Assembly (NCBI GenBank): GCA_034411135.1 | Contig: DAOUMN010000016.1 | Location: 62,001 to 126,000, forward strand | From: Bellilinea sp034411135 | GTDB taxonomy: Bacteria > Chloroflexota > Anaerolineae > Anaerolineales > Anaerolineaceae | Direction: 5' to 3' | Length of the DNA: 64,000 nt | Part shown: piece after piece, positions 34,894-43,700 of the stretch | Layout: each line of letters opens with the position of its first letter | How positions within the stretch are numbered: the first letter of the stretch is position 1 | Position numbers and translations under genes: made by a program | The notes under the pieces: model-generated | Told to the model about the DNA's origin: nothing | What the model saw: only the letters and a program-made list of their open reading frames with translations | The model's database searches: none

Positions 34894-36132
34894 TCACTCC
34901 GCTGCAAACCTGCGGGCAGCGATCCAATCACACAGCTCGCGTACCGCACCGTGACCGCCGGGTTTGCTCAACACCAGGTCTGCCTGGCGCAGTACTTCCG
35001 CCTGAGCATCCGCCACCGCCACTGCGCAGCCAACAACATCGAAACAGCCCAGGTCGTTGAGATCATTGCCCACGTATACCACCGTCGCCGGATCGATCTG
35101 ATGCTCACGCAGGTATGACGTCAAGCGGGCTGCTTTATCCTTAACGCCCTGGATGACTGGCAAACCGATCTTGCGGCAGCGGGCTGCCACGGCGCCATCG
35201 GTTTCGGTTGAAAGCACCAGCGTCTCCACGTCAGCCTGCTGGAGAGCCTGAATTCCCAGACTGTCCGAGCGGTATGCGGCAACAAATTCGTGTCCGTCTG
35301 CATCCACCCATACCCGGTTATCGGTCAGCACTCCGTCAAAATCAAATACTACCAGGCGCACATCCTGTGGTAGCGGGCGGCGCACCCGCCCAGGATGCAC
35401 CATGTCCAGTCCGCCATGCCAAACCAGCCACTCCGCCCGCGCCCAGTCTGAAAGCGAATCGATATCCACCGTGTAACGCGGATCAATCATCACCGGTAAA
35501 ACGACCCTGCCGCTCATCGAATTATGCTCCAGGATGGTCGCCGGCCGGATCACATCCAGATGACCCGTTTGCCAGTAAACCTGTGGCAACGTCTGACGCG
35601 GCGCATTGTACGGCTCCGCCACGCCAGGCACGTCCAACAGGTTTTTCATCTGCCCGCTTTGCGCATCAATGCGCCACATTTTGTGTGGATTTTGCCCGGC
35701 AGGCACCACTCCGCGCACCGAATCAGCTTCCGGGTGTTCCAATAATATCCGCACGCCTTCGTCAACCAGCCCAACCGGACGCACCGGTGAGGTCGGGCGC
35801 AATTGCACCACCACGTCCGGGGCGTAGGCTTCATGGGCAGTCAGCCAGGCAAGGGTGTGCTGAAAGACCGGCAGGTCAAGAGTGGAATCCTGCGCCAGCT
35901 CTGCCGGGCGCAGGAAAGGCGTTTCAGCGCCGTAGCGGCGCGCCACCGCAGCAATTTCCTCATCATCGGTTGAAACGATCACTCGAGTCACGGTCTGTGC
36001 CTGCAACCCGGCTGCAATACTGTAGGCAATTAACGGATGCCCGGCAAAGGCGCGAATATTTTTACGCGGGATGCCCTTCGATCCGCCGCGCGCCGGGATG
36101 ATCGCCAGGACTTCCAGATTGCCGCCTACCAT
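34894..36132 (-). CDS. Bifunctional CMP-nonulosonate synthetase / HAD phosphatase (NeuA-KdsC fusion)
   Basis: 412 residues. Residues 1-235 are a CMP-sialic-acid synthetase: IIPARGGSKGIPRKN at 11-25, LRPTSPVR at 111-118, and QTGHLD near 188. Residues 250-412 are a KdsC-like HAD phosphatase with all motifs: D264-x-D266 in FDFDGVLTD, S308/T309, K331/K333 in GVKDKAAR, and D357/D360 in GNDLND. So one polypeptide may remove a 9-phosphate and activate the acid with CTP, as in vertebrate CMAS-like and some bacterial fusions. Overlaps the SDR gene by 7 nt. Confidence 0.85.
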   Translation of the reverse strand: MVGGNLEVLAIIPARGGSKGIPRKNIRAFAGHPLIAYSIAAGLQAQTVTRVIVSTDDEEIAAVARRYGAETPFLRPAELAQDSTLDLPVFQHTLAWLTAHEAYAPDVVVQLRPTSPVRPVGLVDEGVRILLEHPEADSVRGVVPAGQNPHKMWRIDAQSGQMKNLLDVPGVAEPYNAPRQTLPQVYWQTGHLDVIRPATILEHNSMSGRVVLPVMIDPRYTVDIDSLSDWARAEWLVWHGGLDMVHPGRVRRPLPQDVRLVVFDFDGVLTDNRVWVDADGHEFVAAYRSDSLGIQALQQADVETLVLSTETDGAVAARCRKIGLPVIQGVKDKAARLTSYLREHQIDPATVVYVGNDLNDLGCFDVVGCAVAVADAQAEVLRQADLVLSKPGGHGAVRELCDWIAARRFAAE

Positions 36133-36950
36133 GCCGTCCAGCCTCCATCCACCACCAGGTTAGCGCCGGTCATGTAACTGGACGCATCCGAAGCCAGAAA
36201 CAGCAACGCGCCGTTCATCTCATCCTGATCCGCCATGCGCCCCATCACAGCGCGGTAGGAGTAGTTTTGCACGAACAGCGGATCGTGATTGTTGAACACT
36301 CCGCCGGGGGTAAGTGCGTTGGCGCGAATGTTGCGCCCGGCGTAATACGTCGCCAGGTAGCGGGTCAAGCCAAGCACACCCGCCTTGGTCACCGAATAAA
36401 AGACTGGCTTGAATTGCTGTGGCTGCCCGGGGCGTTCGTAAATGCGCTGGTCGGGACCCACCAGCCCATAGGTGGAACAAATGTTGATGATCACGCCGTG
36501 TTCTTGCGCCAGCATTGGCTTGACCGCCGACTGGGCACACAGGAACATACCGGTCAAATTGACATCCAACGCCTGCCGCCAGGCATCCAGCGGGTAGGTC
36601 TCAAAAGCATTGCCTTGCTGCCTGTCCTGATTATCGGCGTCGAACTTGGGATCCATTGCCGCGCTGCACACCAGTACATCCAGGCGACCAAAATGATTGA
36701 GCGCTGCCGCGGTCATATCCTCCACCGAAACCGGGTCGGTCACGTCCACGCCGGTGCCAATGGCGGTAAAACCATCTTTTTGCAGGTTTTCGGCAATCGT
36801 GATTGCGGTCATGCGGTTGAGATCCGCCACCACAACAGCCGCGCCAGCTTGCGCCAGCGTGCGGCAAAATTGTTTACCGAGCAACCCAGCGCCACCGGTC
36901 ACTACCGCCACCTGCCCATCCATGCGGAATTTATCGAAAATCTGGCTCAT
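36126..36950 (-). CDS. SDR, PtmA-like, of the nonulosonate module
   Basis: 274 residues, classical SDR: TGGAGLLGKQF near residue 18, VADLN (NAD preference), CSAAM, catalytic S in NICSTYG, YSVTK near residue 185 and the C-terminal VDGGW. Its insert around RPGQPQQFKP and location directly before NeuA match the pattern of PtmA-type flagellin-modification SDRs of Campylobacter that sit beside CMP-sugar genes. Exact step unknown. AGAGGTGCA precedes the ATG. Confidence 0.8.
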   Translation of the reverse strand: MSQIFDKFRMDGQVAVVTGGAGLLGKQFCRTLAQAGAAVVVADLNRMTAITIAENLQKDGFTAIGTGVDVTDPVSVEDMTAAALNHFGRLDVLVCSAAMDPKFDADNQDRQQGNAFETYPLDAWRQALDVNLTGMFLCAQSAVKPMLAQEHGVIINICSTYGLVGPDQRIYERPGQPQQFKPVFYSVTKAGVLGLTRYLATYYAGRNIRANALTPGGVFNNHDPLFVQNYSYRAVMGRMADQDEMNGALLFLASDASSYMTGANLVVDGGWTAW

Positions 36951-36960
36951 TGCACCTCTC

Positions 36961-37716
36961 TCAAGGAATTTGATATTTCTTTTTCATGGCAACCCACTGT
37001 TCTTCCGAACAGGACGGCGAGGGCAGCGGCATATCGTCCGGGCAGGAGTGAACAGCAAAATAAGGACCGCAGGCATCCGTGCAGGTCGAAACGATGCACG
37101 GGCTGCCATCCGGCGCAATCCGGCATTCCGTCTCACAGGATACATTCTTGCCCCGCTCGGCGCAGCTGGTGTGCAGGTAACCAACCGGCGTCGGTGGAAT
37201 GACCCATGCTTCCAGAATGAACAGGCTACCAACATAGATTTCCACCTGGCTGACCGGGTCGATGAACACCAGTTTAAGGGTGGTGTCCAATGCCGGACGT
37301 GATAATCCCTGGCAGAAGAAATGGTCGGGGTATTTTTCGTCCACTCGGCAGTTGTACAGCTTGCCATCCAATTTCATCGTCAACGGTTGCCTGATTCCGG
37401 GCAGGGCAAGGTGTACCATACTGCCGAAGGGATTATTGTCCACCGAGATCACCTGCAGCCGGTCAAAATCGGCGATTGGTGCAGCCGTAGCCGTTGCTGC
37501 CGGGCTGGGGGTGGCGCTCGGCTCGAGCGTGGCAGTTGCGGTTGGTTGCTGAGTGGGTAAATTGACCGGCAACAGGGTTGCCGCCGGGTTGGAATCCTGG
37601 CTGCCGGCAGGCAACGGGCTGGGCTGTTCCGTCGCGGCAGGGGAAGCGGGCATTTCCTGGCAGGCAGCCGCCAACAATCCAAAAACAATCAAAAACAATA
37701 AGGCTTTAATTTTCAT
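36961..37716 (-). CDS. Cys-rich lipoprotein A (paralogue of the next gene)
   Basis: 251 residues. Signal peptide with lipobox LAAAC, then about 60 residues of Pro/Thr/Ala linker, then a domain of about 165 residues with ten cysteines. Its tail pattern CETECRIAPDGSPC, then STCTDACGPYF and SEEQWVAMKKKY is repeated almost exactly in the upstream gene. Disulfide-bonded extracytoplasmic domain is likely; function not recognised. It sits 10 nt from the SDR gene inside the glycan locus, suggesting a role in assembling, binding or anchoring the polymer outside. Confidence 0.7.
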   Translation of the reverse strand: MKIKALLFLIVFGLLAAACQEMPASPAATEQPSPLPAGSQDSNPAATLLPVNLPTQQPTATATLEPSATPSPAATATAAPIADFDRLQVISVDNNPFGSMVHLALPGIRQPLTMKLDGKLYNCRVDEKYPDHFFCQGLSRPALDTTLKLVFIDPVSQVEIYVGSLFILEAWVIPPTPVGYLHTSCAERGKNVSCETECRIAPDGSPCIVSTCTDACGPYFAVHSCPDDMPLPSPSCSEEQWVAMKKKYQIP

Positions 37717-37726
37717 ACAAAATCCA

Positions 37727-38506
37727 TCAAGGGATACTGTAGCGGGCTTTCATTTCCGCCCATTGCTCCGCTGAACATTGATTGGGGTAATAGCTCACAT
37801 TTTCGGGACAGGTATGCACCGAAAAATACAGTCCGCAAGAATCATAGCAGCTGGCAACCACGCACGGGCTGCCATCCGGCGGAATGCGGCATTCCATTTC
37901 ACATTTGACATCCAGACCACGCTGCGGGCAGTTGGGATCGTAATAACCGCGCGGTGCGGGTGTGGTCAACAGGCTGCCGGCGATGGAGGTAAAGGTATCG
38001 TAAACGACGGTCTTGGTCTCCGGCTCGCGCAGCAGTACTCGCACAGATTGGTCAAAGGGAGGCTTCGCCAGTCCATTGCAAAACAGGCGGTCGGTAACAT
38101 CTTCCACCTGCTGGCAAATATAGTCCACGCCGTTGATATTCAGGTCGAACACTTGTTTTAAATTGGGGATCTCGATGATGATACTGACCCCGTTTGTGCT
38201 GGCGGTCACGCCAATAAAGCGCAAGCTGGAAAAATCCGGCACTGGGGTTGGGGTTTCGGTGGGTGTGCCGGTTTGGGTGGGCGTACCGGTGGTGGTTGCG
38301 GTTGGCGGAGGCAGAGTAACGGTTACGGTGACCGTTGGCGGAACGGGCGTTGTGGGCAGCGCTGCCGCTGTCTCGGTCAACTGCGCCTCAACGGACTGCT
38401 CCGGAGCAGGCTGGCAAGCCGCCAGAAGTATTCCCAGCAGCGCCAGGCACGCCAGCCACGCCGCGAGGGAGAATCGAGCGCGTAGGTTTTGTAGAGTGTG
38501 TCTCAT
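37727..38506 (-). CDS. Cys-rich lipoprotein B (tandem paralogue)
   Basis: 259 residues. Signal peptide with lipobox LLAAC near residue 31, a long Thr/Pro linker, and a C-terminal domain with ten cysteines: CEMECRIPPDGSPC, ASCYDSCGLYF and SAEQWAEMKARY mirror lipoprotein A, so a tandem duplication is clear. A pair of cysteines earlier (YICQQ and LFCNG) also matches A (YNCRV, FFCQG). The ATG at 38506 has AAGGA about 8 nt upstream; the longer frame to 38737 runs into the preceding oxidoreductase gene and is rejected. Confidence 0.7.
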   Translation of the reverse strand: MRHTLQNLRARFSLAAWLACLALLGILLAACQPAPEQSVEAQLTETAAALPTTPVPPTVTVTVTLPPPTATTTGTPTQTGTPTETPTPVPDFSSLRFIGVTASTNGVSIIIEIPNLKQVFDLNINGVDYICQQVEDVTDRLFCNGLAKPPFDQSVRVLLREPETKTVVYDTFTSIAGSLLTTPAPRGYYDPNCPQRGLDVKCEMECRIPPDGSPCVVASCYDSCGLYFSVHTCPENVSYYPNQCSAEQWAEMKARYSIP

Positions 38507-38534
38507 GATTTCGTCCTTCTCGATTTGCATTTCG

Positions 38535-39524
38535 TTACCCAACCTGCACATTGCAGTGCTTTTTGGCGGATTCCAGCGCTGCCAAAGCCAGACGCAGCGC
38601 GCGCACCCCGTCCTGCAGCGTACAAACCGGCTGCGCCTCACCCCGCACCATGGCAATAAAGTGCCGCATCTGATCGAGGAACATCCAATTGCGTTCGAAA
38701 TCTGCCTCCGGCTGAACAGTATTGAAGCGGGATTCACCGGCGCGCTGCCAGCTCAAAGTTCCGCTGGCATTGTCCCAGTATAACGTTCCTTGCGTGCCAA
38801 TGACCTGCAAAGTGTGCTGCGCAGGCTGTTGAACATAGTCCAGATGAACGCTGGCAACAGCCTCATTTTCAAAACGCAACAGGATATCCGCAACGGCATC
38901 GAGACTTAAGTCGAGTTCCGGCAGGGGGGCGGTCATCGCGCTGACCGTGTTGACCTCGCCCAGCAACATGCGCAAATAATCCAGCGGGTGGCACAACGTC
39001 AGCACCACTCCCCCACCCAGTTCGGCGCGGGCAGCGTAACTTTGGCGATAGTCTTCCCACGGATGCCAGTTGGGAAGGTATTCGCCCCAGTGTACGCGCG
39101 CCGCTACGGGTCTGCCAATCTCACCGGCGGCAATCACTTGCGCCGCCCGCCGCAGTGTTGGATGGAACCGAAACTGGTAGCCCATCAACAGACTACCACC
39201 GCCCTGGGCTAATGCGCGCTCCAATTCGGTGATTCCCTCCATCGAATGAGAAAGTGGTTTCTCCATGAAAATATGACAGCCCTGGCGCGCTGCCGGGATT
39301 GCAACGGAAAGATGCAGCGCGGTTGGGTTGGCAATGATCACTGCATCGGGGTGGTGTCCCAGGGCTGCATCCAGGCTGGTCTCAACTACGCGACCGGCAA
39401 TTTCGTCGTCAGGCAGGGTGGAGTGGCGGGTACGGTAGAGCAGCACATCTTGTTCGCCCAAGGCGAGCAGGTTACGCAGGTGCCTGCGTCCGATCGAACC
39501 GTATCCGGCGATCAAAAATTTCAT
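38535..39524 (-). CDS. Gfo/Idh/MocA-family oxidoreductase
   Basis: 329 residues. NAD(P) loop AGYGSIGRRHLRNL at the N-terminus, EKPLSHS with the catalytic Lys near residue 93, and GGGVVLTLCHPLDYL with the conserved H near residue 180. Such enzymes oxidise or reduce nucleotide sugars or inositols; in nonulosonic acid loci a similar protein often accompanies NeuB. Strong GGAGGGG before the ATG; ATGA overlap with the upstream gene stop. Confidence 0.8.
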   Translation of the reverse strand: MKFLIAGYGSIGRRHLRNLLALGEQDVLLYRTRHSTLPDDEIAGRVVETSLDAALGHHPDAVIIANPTALHLSVAIPAARQGCHIFMEKPLSHSMEGITELERALAQGGGSLLMGYQFRFHPTLRRAAQVIAAGEIGRPVAARVHWGEYLPNWHPWEDYRQSYAARAELGGGVVLTLCHPLDYLRMLLGEVNTVSAMTAPLPELDLSLDAVADILLRFENEAVASVHLDYVQQPAQHTLQVIGTQGTLYWDNASGTLSWQRAGESRFNTVQPEADFERNWMFLDQMRHFIAMVRGEAQPVCTLQDGVRALRLALAALESAKKHCNVQVG

Positions 39525-40963
39525 CGCCCCTCCTCTACTAAAGAGAGAAAGTAATCACCCGTCCGCTTGCCTGCCGAGCCGTCTGTGTAAGTCACCTCAC
39601 GTTTCACAAACTGGCGGCGCGCCTGGCGGTCTGCCTCTGGACGAAGCAGGCAGTCATTGACCGCCGCACAAACCTGCTCGCGATTGAATGCCACCCTGCC
39701 CGCGCCTGCCTCGCGGAAGCGCTGGTGGGTGGGCCATTCGGCGATTTCGGCAAGCGCCAGCGAGAACTTGCCCGGCTGGTTCCAGCCGCCTGGCGTGTCA
39801 ATGCACACACTCACAATCGGGCGGTCGTGAATAGCAGTTTCGACCACCATGGTCGAATATACCGTCAGGAAAACATCCGCATGTGCCATCATAGATGACT
39901 TTTCCGGCATGTCCTCACCCGAATAATACCCCAATTCGCCACCCAATGGCACCGGCTCAACCAGGTGAACGTGGGGCAATTCCGCAACCAGCTGGCGCAC
40001 ACGGGCGGCTTCTTGCTCGTACGGCGAACCGGGGATGAAGTGGTTGGGGTGCAGACGGATAAGCAATTGACTCGGCTGCGCCAGGCGATCTTCCGCCACC
40101 AGCCGCGCCAACGTCTCGATGTTGGGGAAATTGGGTGCAAAGGTGACAAAACTGGATGCGTACGCCAGCAATTTTCGCTGCGCATCCAGCCCGTGCAGGC
40201 GAAAGTATTCCTCACGGCTCATCTGCCATTGCTTGCGGAAATAACCATCGTAAGTTGGGATACCGCCAATGTTGACCTGCTCTGCCCGCCAGTCAGCGCC
40301 AAGCACAAGCTCGTCTTTCTGGATTTGCGACCAGCAGTTGGCGTATTCCACCGGCGCACCGGGCAGGCGGTAACTGCTTGGGTTATCCCAGCCGATGATC
40401 GCCGTTGCAGTGCGCACCCCGCGCTGGGCAGCTTCACGCAGCAAGTAGCGGTCCAAGCGCCAGCCGGGGGTACTGGCAATGACCAGGCTGGGGCGGTACT
40501 TCTCGAACAGGTCAGCATACAACGCGGGTGTGTAGCGCCGCTGTGCCTGTGCAAGCAGGCTTCGCGCCACACGCGAACGGCGCAGCAGCGCAGTAGCAGC
40601 CTTAATGAATGGCATCAGCAGTTTGCCGCCGCGCGAGGTTTCGTAATCCATCTGGCGCAGGTGACCATCCATCGCATTGGTGTTGATCCGCCGCGAGCCG
40701 CCCATCCAGCGTAAAAAGTGCAGCCAGTACTGCAGGCTGTGATCGCACATCTCGAAATAGCGGCGCGCCTCCTTCAAGCGCAGCCCTTCGACAGTCAAAC
40801 CTGGCTGCCCAAAACGACGACCGATCTGCTCCACCAGCCCGTCATCGGTCAGCAGCACCACCTCCACCTCGCCAGCCAGCAAGGTAGGCAGCACATCGCT
40901 TTGCAAAAAATAAACGATTGCCAGACCGTGATCGGCGCTAATGAAAATTCGTCGGGTTGCCAT
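39521..40963 (-). CDS. GT-B fold transferase (capsule/CDP-glycerol-transferase-like)
   Basis: 480 residues. The N-terminal Rossmann domain starts IFISADHGLAIVYFLQ; the C-terminal part has LLIRLHPNHFIPGSPY and HADVFLTVYSTMVVETAIHDRP near residues 365-385, the phosphate-contacting motif common to CDP-glycerol transferases and UDP-GlcNAc-epimerase-fold capsule enzymes. It should be a cytoplasmic glycosyl- or glycerophospho-transferase; donor unknown. Adjacent genes are GT2 and Gfo/Idh. Confidence 0.7.
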   Translation of the reverse strand: MATRRIFISADHGLAIVYFLQSDVLPTLLAGEVEVVLLTDDGLVEQIGRRFGQPGLTVEGLRLKEARRYFEMCDHSLQYWLHFLRWMGGSRRINTNAMDGHLRQMDYETSRGGKLLMPFIKAATALLRRSRVARSLLAQAQRRYTPALYADLFEKYRPSLVIASTPGWRLDRYLLREAAQRGVRTATAIIGWDNPSSYRLPGAPVEYANCWSQIQKDELVLGADWRAEQVNIGGIPTYDGYFRKQWQMSREEYFRLHGLDAQRKLLAYASSFVTFAPNFPNIETLARLVAEDRLAQPSQLLIRLHPNHFIPGSPYEQEAARVRQLVAELPHVHLVEPVPLGGELGYYSGEDMPEKSSMMAHADVFLTVYSTMVVETAIHDRPIVSVCIDTPGGWNQPGKFSLALAEIAEWPTHQRFREAGAGRVAFNREQVCAAVNDCLLRPEADRQARRQFVKREVTYTDGSAGKRTGDYFLSLVEEGR

Positions 40964-40990
40964 ATTGGTTAAAATGCGTCCCTCCCGTGC

Positions 40991-41944
40991 TTAACGGCGG
41001 TCATAATACCAGCGGAAAATCGAATCGTACAGGGTCAACAACAGTCGCCGCACGGGCGGCAGATCGAGCAATTGGCTGCGCCGCTGCGGACGGGCGGCAG
41101 CCTGGCTGGTGGATACCTGCACGCCGCGCAGGGTATTGCTCATATTCATTGCCAGCGGTTCGGTCGGCATCAACCGCAATAGCCCAACCTCATTCATGCG
41201 CTGATCAAGCTGGCGCACCTGCCCCATGGGGCGCTCCATGCTGAAGGGTAAGAACTGCGCCAGGGTTTGCTTGCGCGCCAGAAACTGCCAGTGCGATGCC
41301 CCCGCGATTGCCTGAACCCCGCGGTAGGTCAGGCGCACGTCCTGACTGGTTTCATAATGCCGGCGGATCTCCTCCTCAGTCTGTCCCAGACTAAGGTCAA
41401 ATTCACGGAATACCTCGTAGGGTATAAAATGACCCTGCTCAACGGCAGCCTCGGCATCCCTTTCCGCCCACGCCACGGTACTGCTGTAAAATTCCGGCGG
41501 AGTGCGGAACGGGCGCGCGGTGACCATACCCACATTCGGGAAGGTGTCCAGGATTTCCACGCTCCGCGCCAGCCAGCCAGGACGAAACAGTACGTCGCTG
41601 TCGGCATAAGCAATCAGTTCACCCGGTGCACCACTCAGAATGATGTTCCAGGCACCGCCCTTGCCCAGATTTTTTTTGGACAGCAGCAGATACTGGATGC
41701 GGTCGGCGCGCTGCTCCTCCAGCAGCCAGTCCTGCACCTCGGCGCAGGAGCCGTTATCGAAAACCAGCAAATCGAAGGGCAAACCGGGCTGCTCTCGCGC
41801 CGATTGCAGGCACACTTTCAGCACCTCCAGCGTTTCAGCATAAAACCCGCTCAAAAAGGGGATGTAACTCAGCACCGCCACAGTGATCCGTTCGGGTTTG
41901 GTAACTTCCTTGACGAACTTAGCCGGGTTCTGTCCAATACGCAT
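40991..41944 (-). CDS. GT2 family glycosyltransferase
   Basis: 317 residues. ITVAVLSYIPFLSGFY replaces the usual compact start; VFDNGSCAEV, KKNLGKGGAWN and YADSDVLF near residue 115 form the GT-A core with a DSD metal site. The C-terminal third is basic and ends with a short hydrophobic/aromatic segment. Sits 6 nt after the downstream-facing neighbour, with AGGA about 10 nt before the ATG. Confidence 0.8.
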   Translation of the reverse strand: MRIGQNPAKFVKEVTKPERITVAVLSYIPFLSGFYAETLEVLKVCLQSAREQPGLPFDLLVFDNGSCAEVQDWLLEEQRADRIQYLLLSKKNLGKGGAWNIILSGAPGELIAYADSDVLFRPGWLARSVEILDTFPNVGMVTARPFRTPPEFYSSTVAWAERDAEAAVEQGHFIPYEVFREFDLSLGQTEEEIRRHYETSQDVRLTYRGVQAIAGASHWQFLARKQTLAQFLPFSMERPMGQVRQLDQRMNEVGLLRLMPTEPLAMNMSNTLRGVQVSTSQAAARPQRRSQLLDLPPVRRLLLTLYDSIFRWYYDRR

Positions 41945-41950
41945 GTACGT

Positions 41951-42883
41951 TTATTCCTGTCCTTTTGATGTTCGCTTTGCCAGCCACTTGCGCAACCCAA
42001 GATAAGCCTTATAGGGGTGAAACAGGGCGTAAAACACCCAGGCAAGCGGCTTCGAGTTCCAGCGCACCAGTGGAAAGATTTCCACCTCGCGCCAGAAACG
42101 CTTCCAGCTGCCCACCATTCCTGCCAGCCTCCCCCCGATCAACCGATGCGAGGCGTCCCGCAAGGTGAAAATGGTCAATTTTCCACCACCCAGGCGCACG
42201 TTCTCATCGGTTTCCGGCAGGCGGTAATGCGGCTGCCCGTTGGGCAGGTGAGAATAATCATGATTTTGATGAATGATCATCACATCCTGGCTGGCATCCA
42301 CCACTGCCCAACCGTTGCGTCTGCCCGCATAGATCATCCAGTTATCCCAGCCTGCCCGGCCAACTGCCATGGGCGGCAGATCACGGAAGCATTCGCGCGG
42401 GAAGATAAAATAATCACTGCCCATGGCGGGGTGCAGCCTGCCCTCGCGGTGCACCCGCTCGCGCAGAGTTGCATCCCAGCCGGGCGAAAAATCGAGTGCT
42501 TCGCGAACGTCCAGGTCCCAACGCTGTCCCACCATCAGGAAGCGCGGCGCCTGTTCCGCCGCCTGCTTCGCCGCGCGGACGAATTCCGGCAACAAGAGAA
42601 TATCTGCATTGACATAAGCCAGCAGCCTGCCACTGCCGTGCTGGCGAGCCAGGTTAAAGATGGATCGTATCAGCGGCGTGCCATAGGCGTTGCGTTCGAC
42701 TTGCGTCAGCTGGCGAATGCCCAGTTCCTGCGCGACCTGTGCCATGCCGTCTTCTTCGCCGATTAGCAGCACTTCCACGTCCTCGCCCAGTGCTAGCCAG
42801 GAACGCAACGCATTACGCTGGATCAGCGCAATGTGCGCATTGGTGAACGGTTTCGGCGCGGTAAAAAGGGTGACCAATGGCAT
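41951..42883 (-). CDS. GT-A-like protein of glycan locus
   Basis: 310 residues, start set by GGAGG 6 nt before the ATG at 42883. PLVTLFTAPKPF opens the protein; YVNADILLLPEF near residue 95 looks like a DxD-type metal site, and GSDYFIFP near 150 with WDNWMI near 175 recalls acceptor-side motifs of GT-A enzymes. Not assigned to a named family; probable glycosyltransferase from fold hints and context. Confidence 0.6.
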   Translation of the reverse strand: MPLVTLFTAPKPFTNAHIALIQRNALRSWLALGEDVEVLLIGEEDGMAQVAQELGIRQLTQVERNAYGTPLIRSIFNLARQHGSGRLLAYVNADILLLPEFVRAAKQAAEQAPRFLMVGQRWDLDVREALDFSPGWDATLRERVHREGRLHPAMGSDYFIFPRECFRDLPPMAVGRAGWDNWMIYAGRRNGWAVVDASQDVMIIHQNHDYSHLPNGQPHYRLPETDENVRLGGGKLTIFTLRDASHRLIGGRLAGMVGSWKRFWREVEIFPLVRWNSKPLAWVFYALFHPYKAYLGLRKWLAKRTSKGQE

Positions 42884-42884
42884 C

Positions 42885-43688
42885 TCAACCCTCCCCGCTC
42901 TTCCGTTCACCTTGGTGAAATCTCTCATCATATTCATTAAACCAGTGATGTTTCACCTGGGCGTTGATCGGATGGATTTCCGGGTGCTGCTGCCAGACCG
43001 CGAGCACATCCAACCAGGAAAGCGGCGGATCGTTGCCTAACAGTGTAAACAGTGCGCGCATTGCCGCCAGGTCTTCGGCAGTATCCACCGTCCAGCGCAA
43101 ATGTCCCTGATCCTGCGCGGCATCCACCACTTTAACTTTGAAACGTCCCTCCTCTTCGTACAGGTAGGGCATGACATGCTCGCGGTCATGCGGCTGGGTG
43201 GCTTCGCGCCAGGCTCGTTCCAGAGCGGCGAATGAGCACACCTCGGTATCCAACCCAATCGGAAAGGTGCGTTTCCACGGCGGCGGCAGGCGGTTGGCGG
43301 CGAAATCCGCACCGCTTTCAAAGAACGCCCTGACCGTTTGGTCGATGACCCCCGGATCGATCAGCGGGCAATCGGCAGTGATGCGCACAATCACATCCGC
43401 CCGACAGGCTTTGGCAGCCTGATAAAAACGGTCGAGCACGTCGAACAGGCTACCACGGTAACACTCAATGCCCTCTTGGCGGCAAAACTGAGCGACCTCA
43501 TTGTCACTCGCATCGTTGGTCGTTGCTACCACTACCTCGTGGACGGTTTGCGCGCGGCAAACCCGCTCGACGACATGCGCCAGCATGGGTTTTCCGCCCA
43601 GGTCTTTGAGAATCTTTCCGGGCAAGCGGCTGGAGCCCATCCGTCCCTGGATGATGGCAATGACACGCGGTTGAGGTGGATTGGACAT
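42885..43688 (-). CDS. SpsF-like cytidylyltransferase
   Basis: 267 residues. VIAIIQGRMGSSRLPGKIL near residues 9-27 is the SpsF/CMP-Kdo-synthetase-type triphosphate loop; RITADCPLIDP near 100 is the metal/nucleotide site; DREHVMPYLYE and LRWTVDTAEDL follow. SpsF of Bacillus spore-coat polysaccharide loci sits with the NeuB-like SpsE, matching the NeuB gene two positions away. It likely makes a CMP-sugar distinct from that of the NeuA fusion. Ends 1 nt before the next start codon. Confidence 0.8.
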   Translation of the reverse strand: MSNPPQPRVIAIIQGRMGSSRLPGKILKDLGGKPMLAHVVERVCRAQTVHEVVVATTNDASDNEVAQFCRQEGIECYRGSLFDVLDRFYQAAKACRADVIVRITADCPLIDPGVIDQTVRAFFESGADFAANRLPPPWKRTFPIGLDTEVCSFAALERAWREATQPHDREHVMPYLYEEEGRFKVKVVDAAQDQGHLRWTVDTAEDLAAMRALFTLLGNDPPLSWLDVLAVWQQHPEIHPINAQVKHHWFNEYDERFHQGERKSGEG

Positions 43689-43700
43689 GACGAATTCCCT

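Noticed and set aside
35208..36101. A 297-codon open frame on the plus strand
   Set aside because: Antisense to the NeuA-HAD fusion, which has all catalytic motifs.
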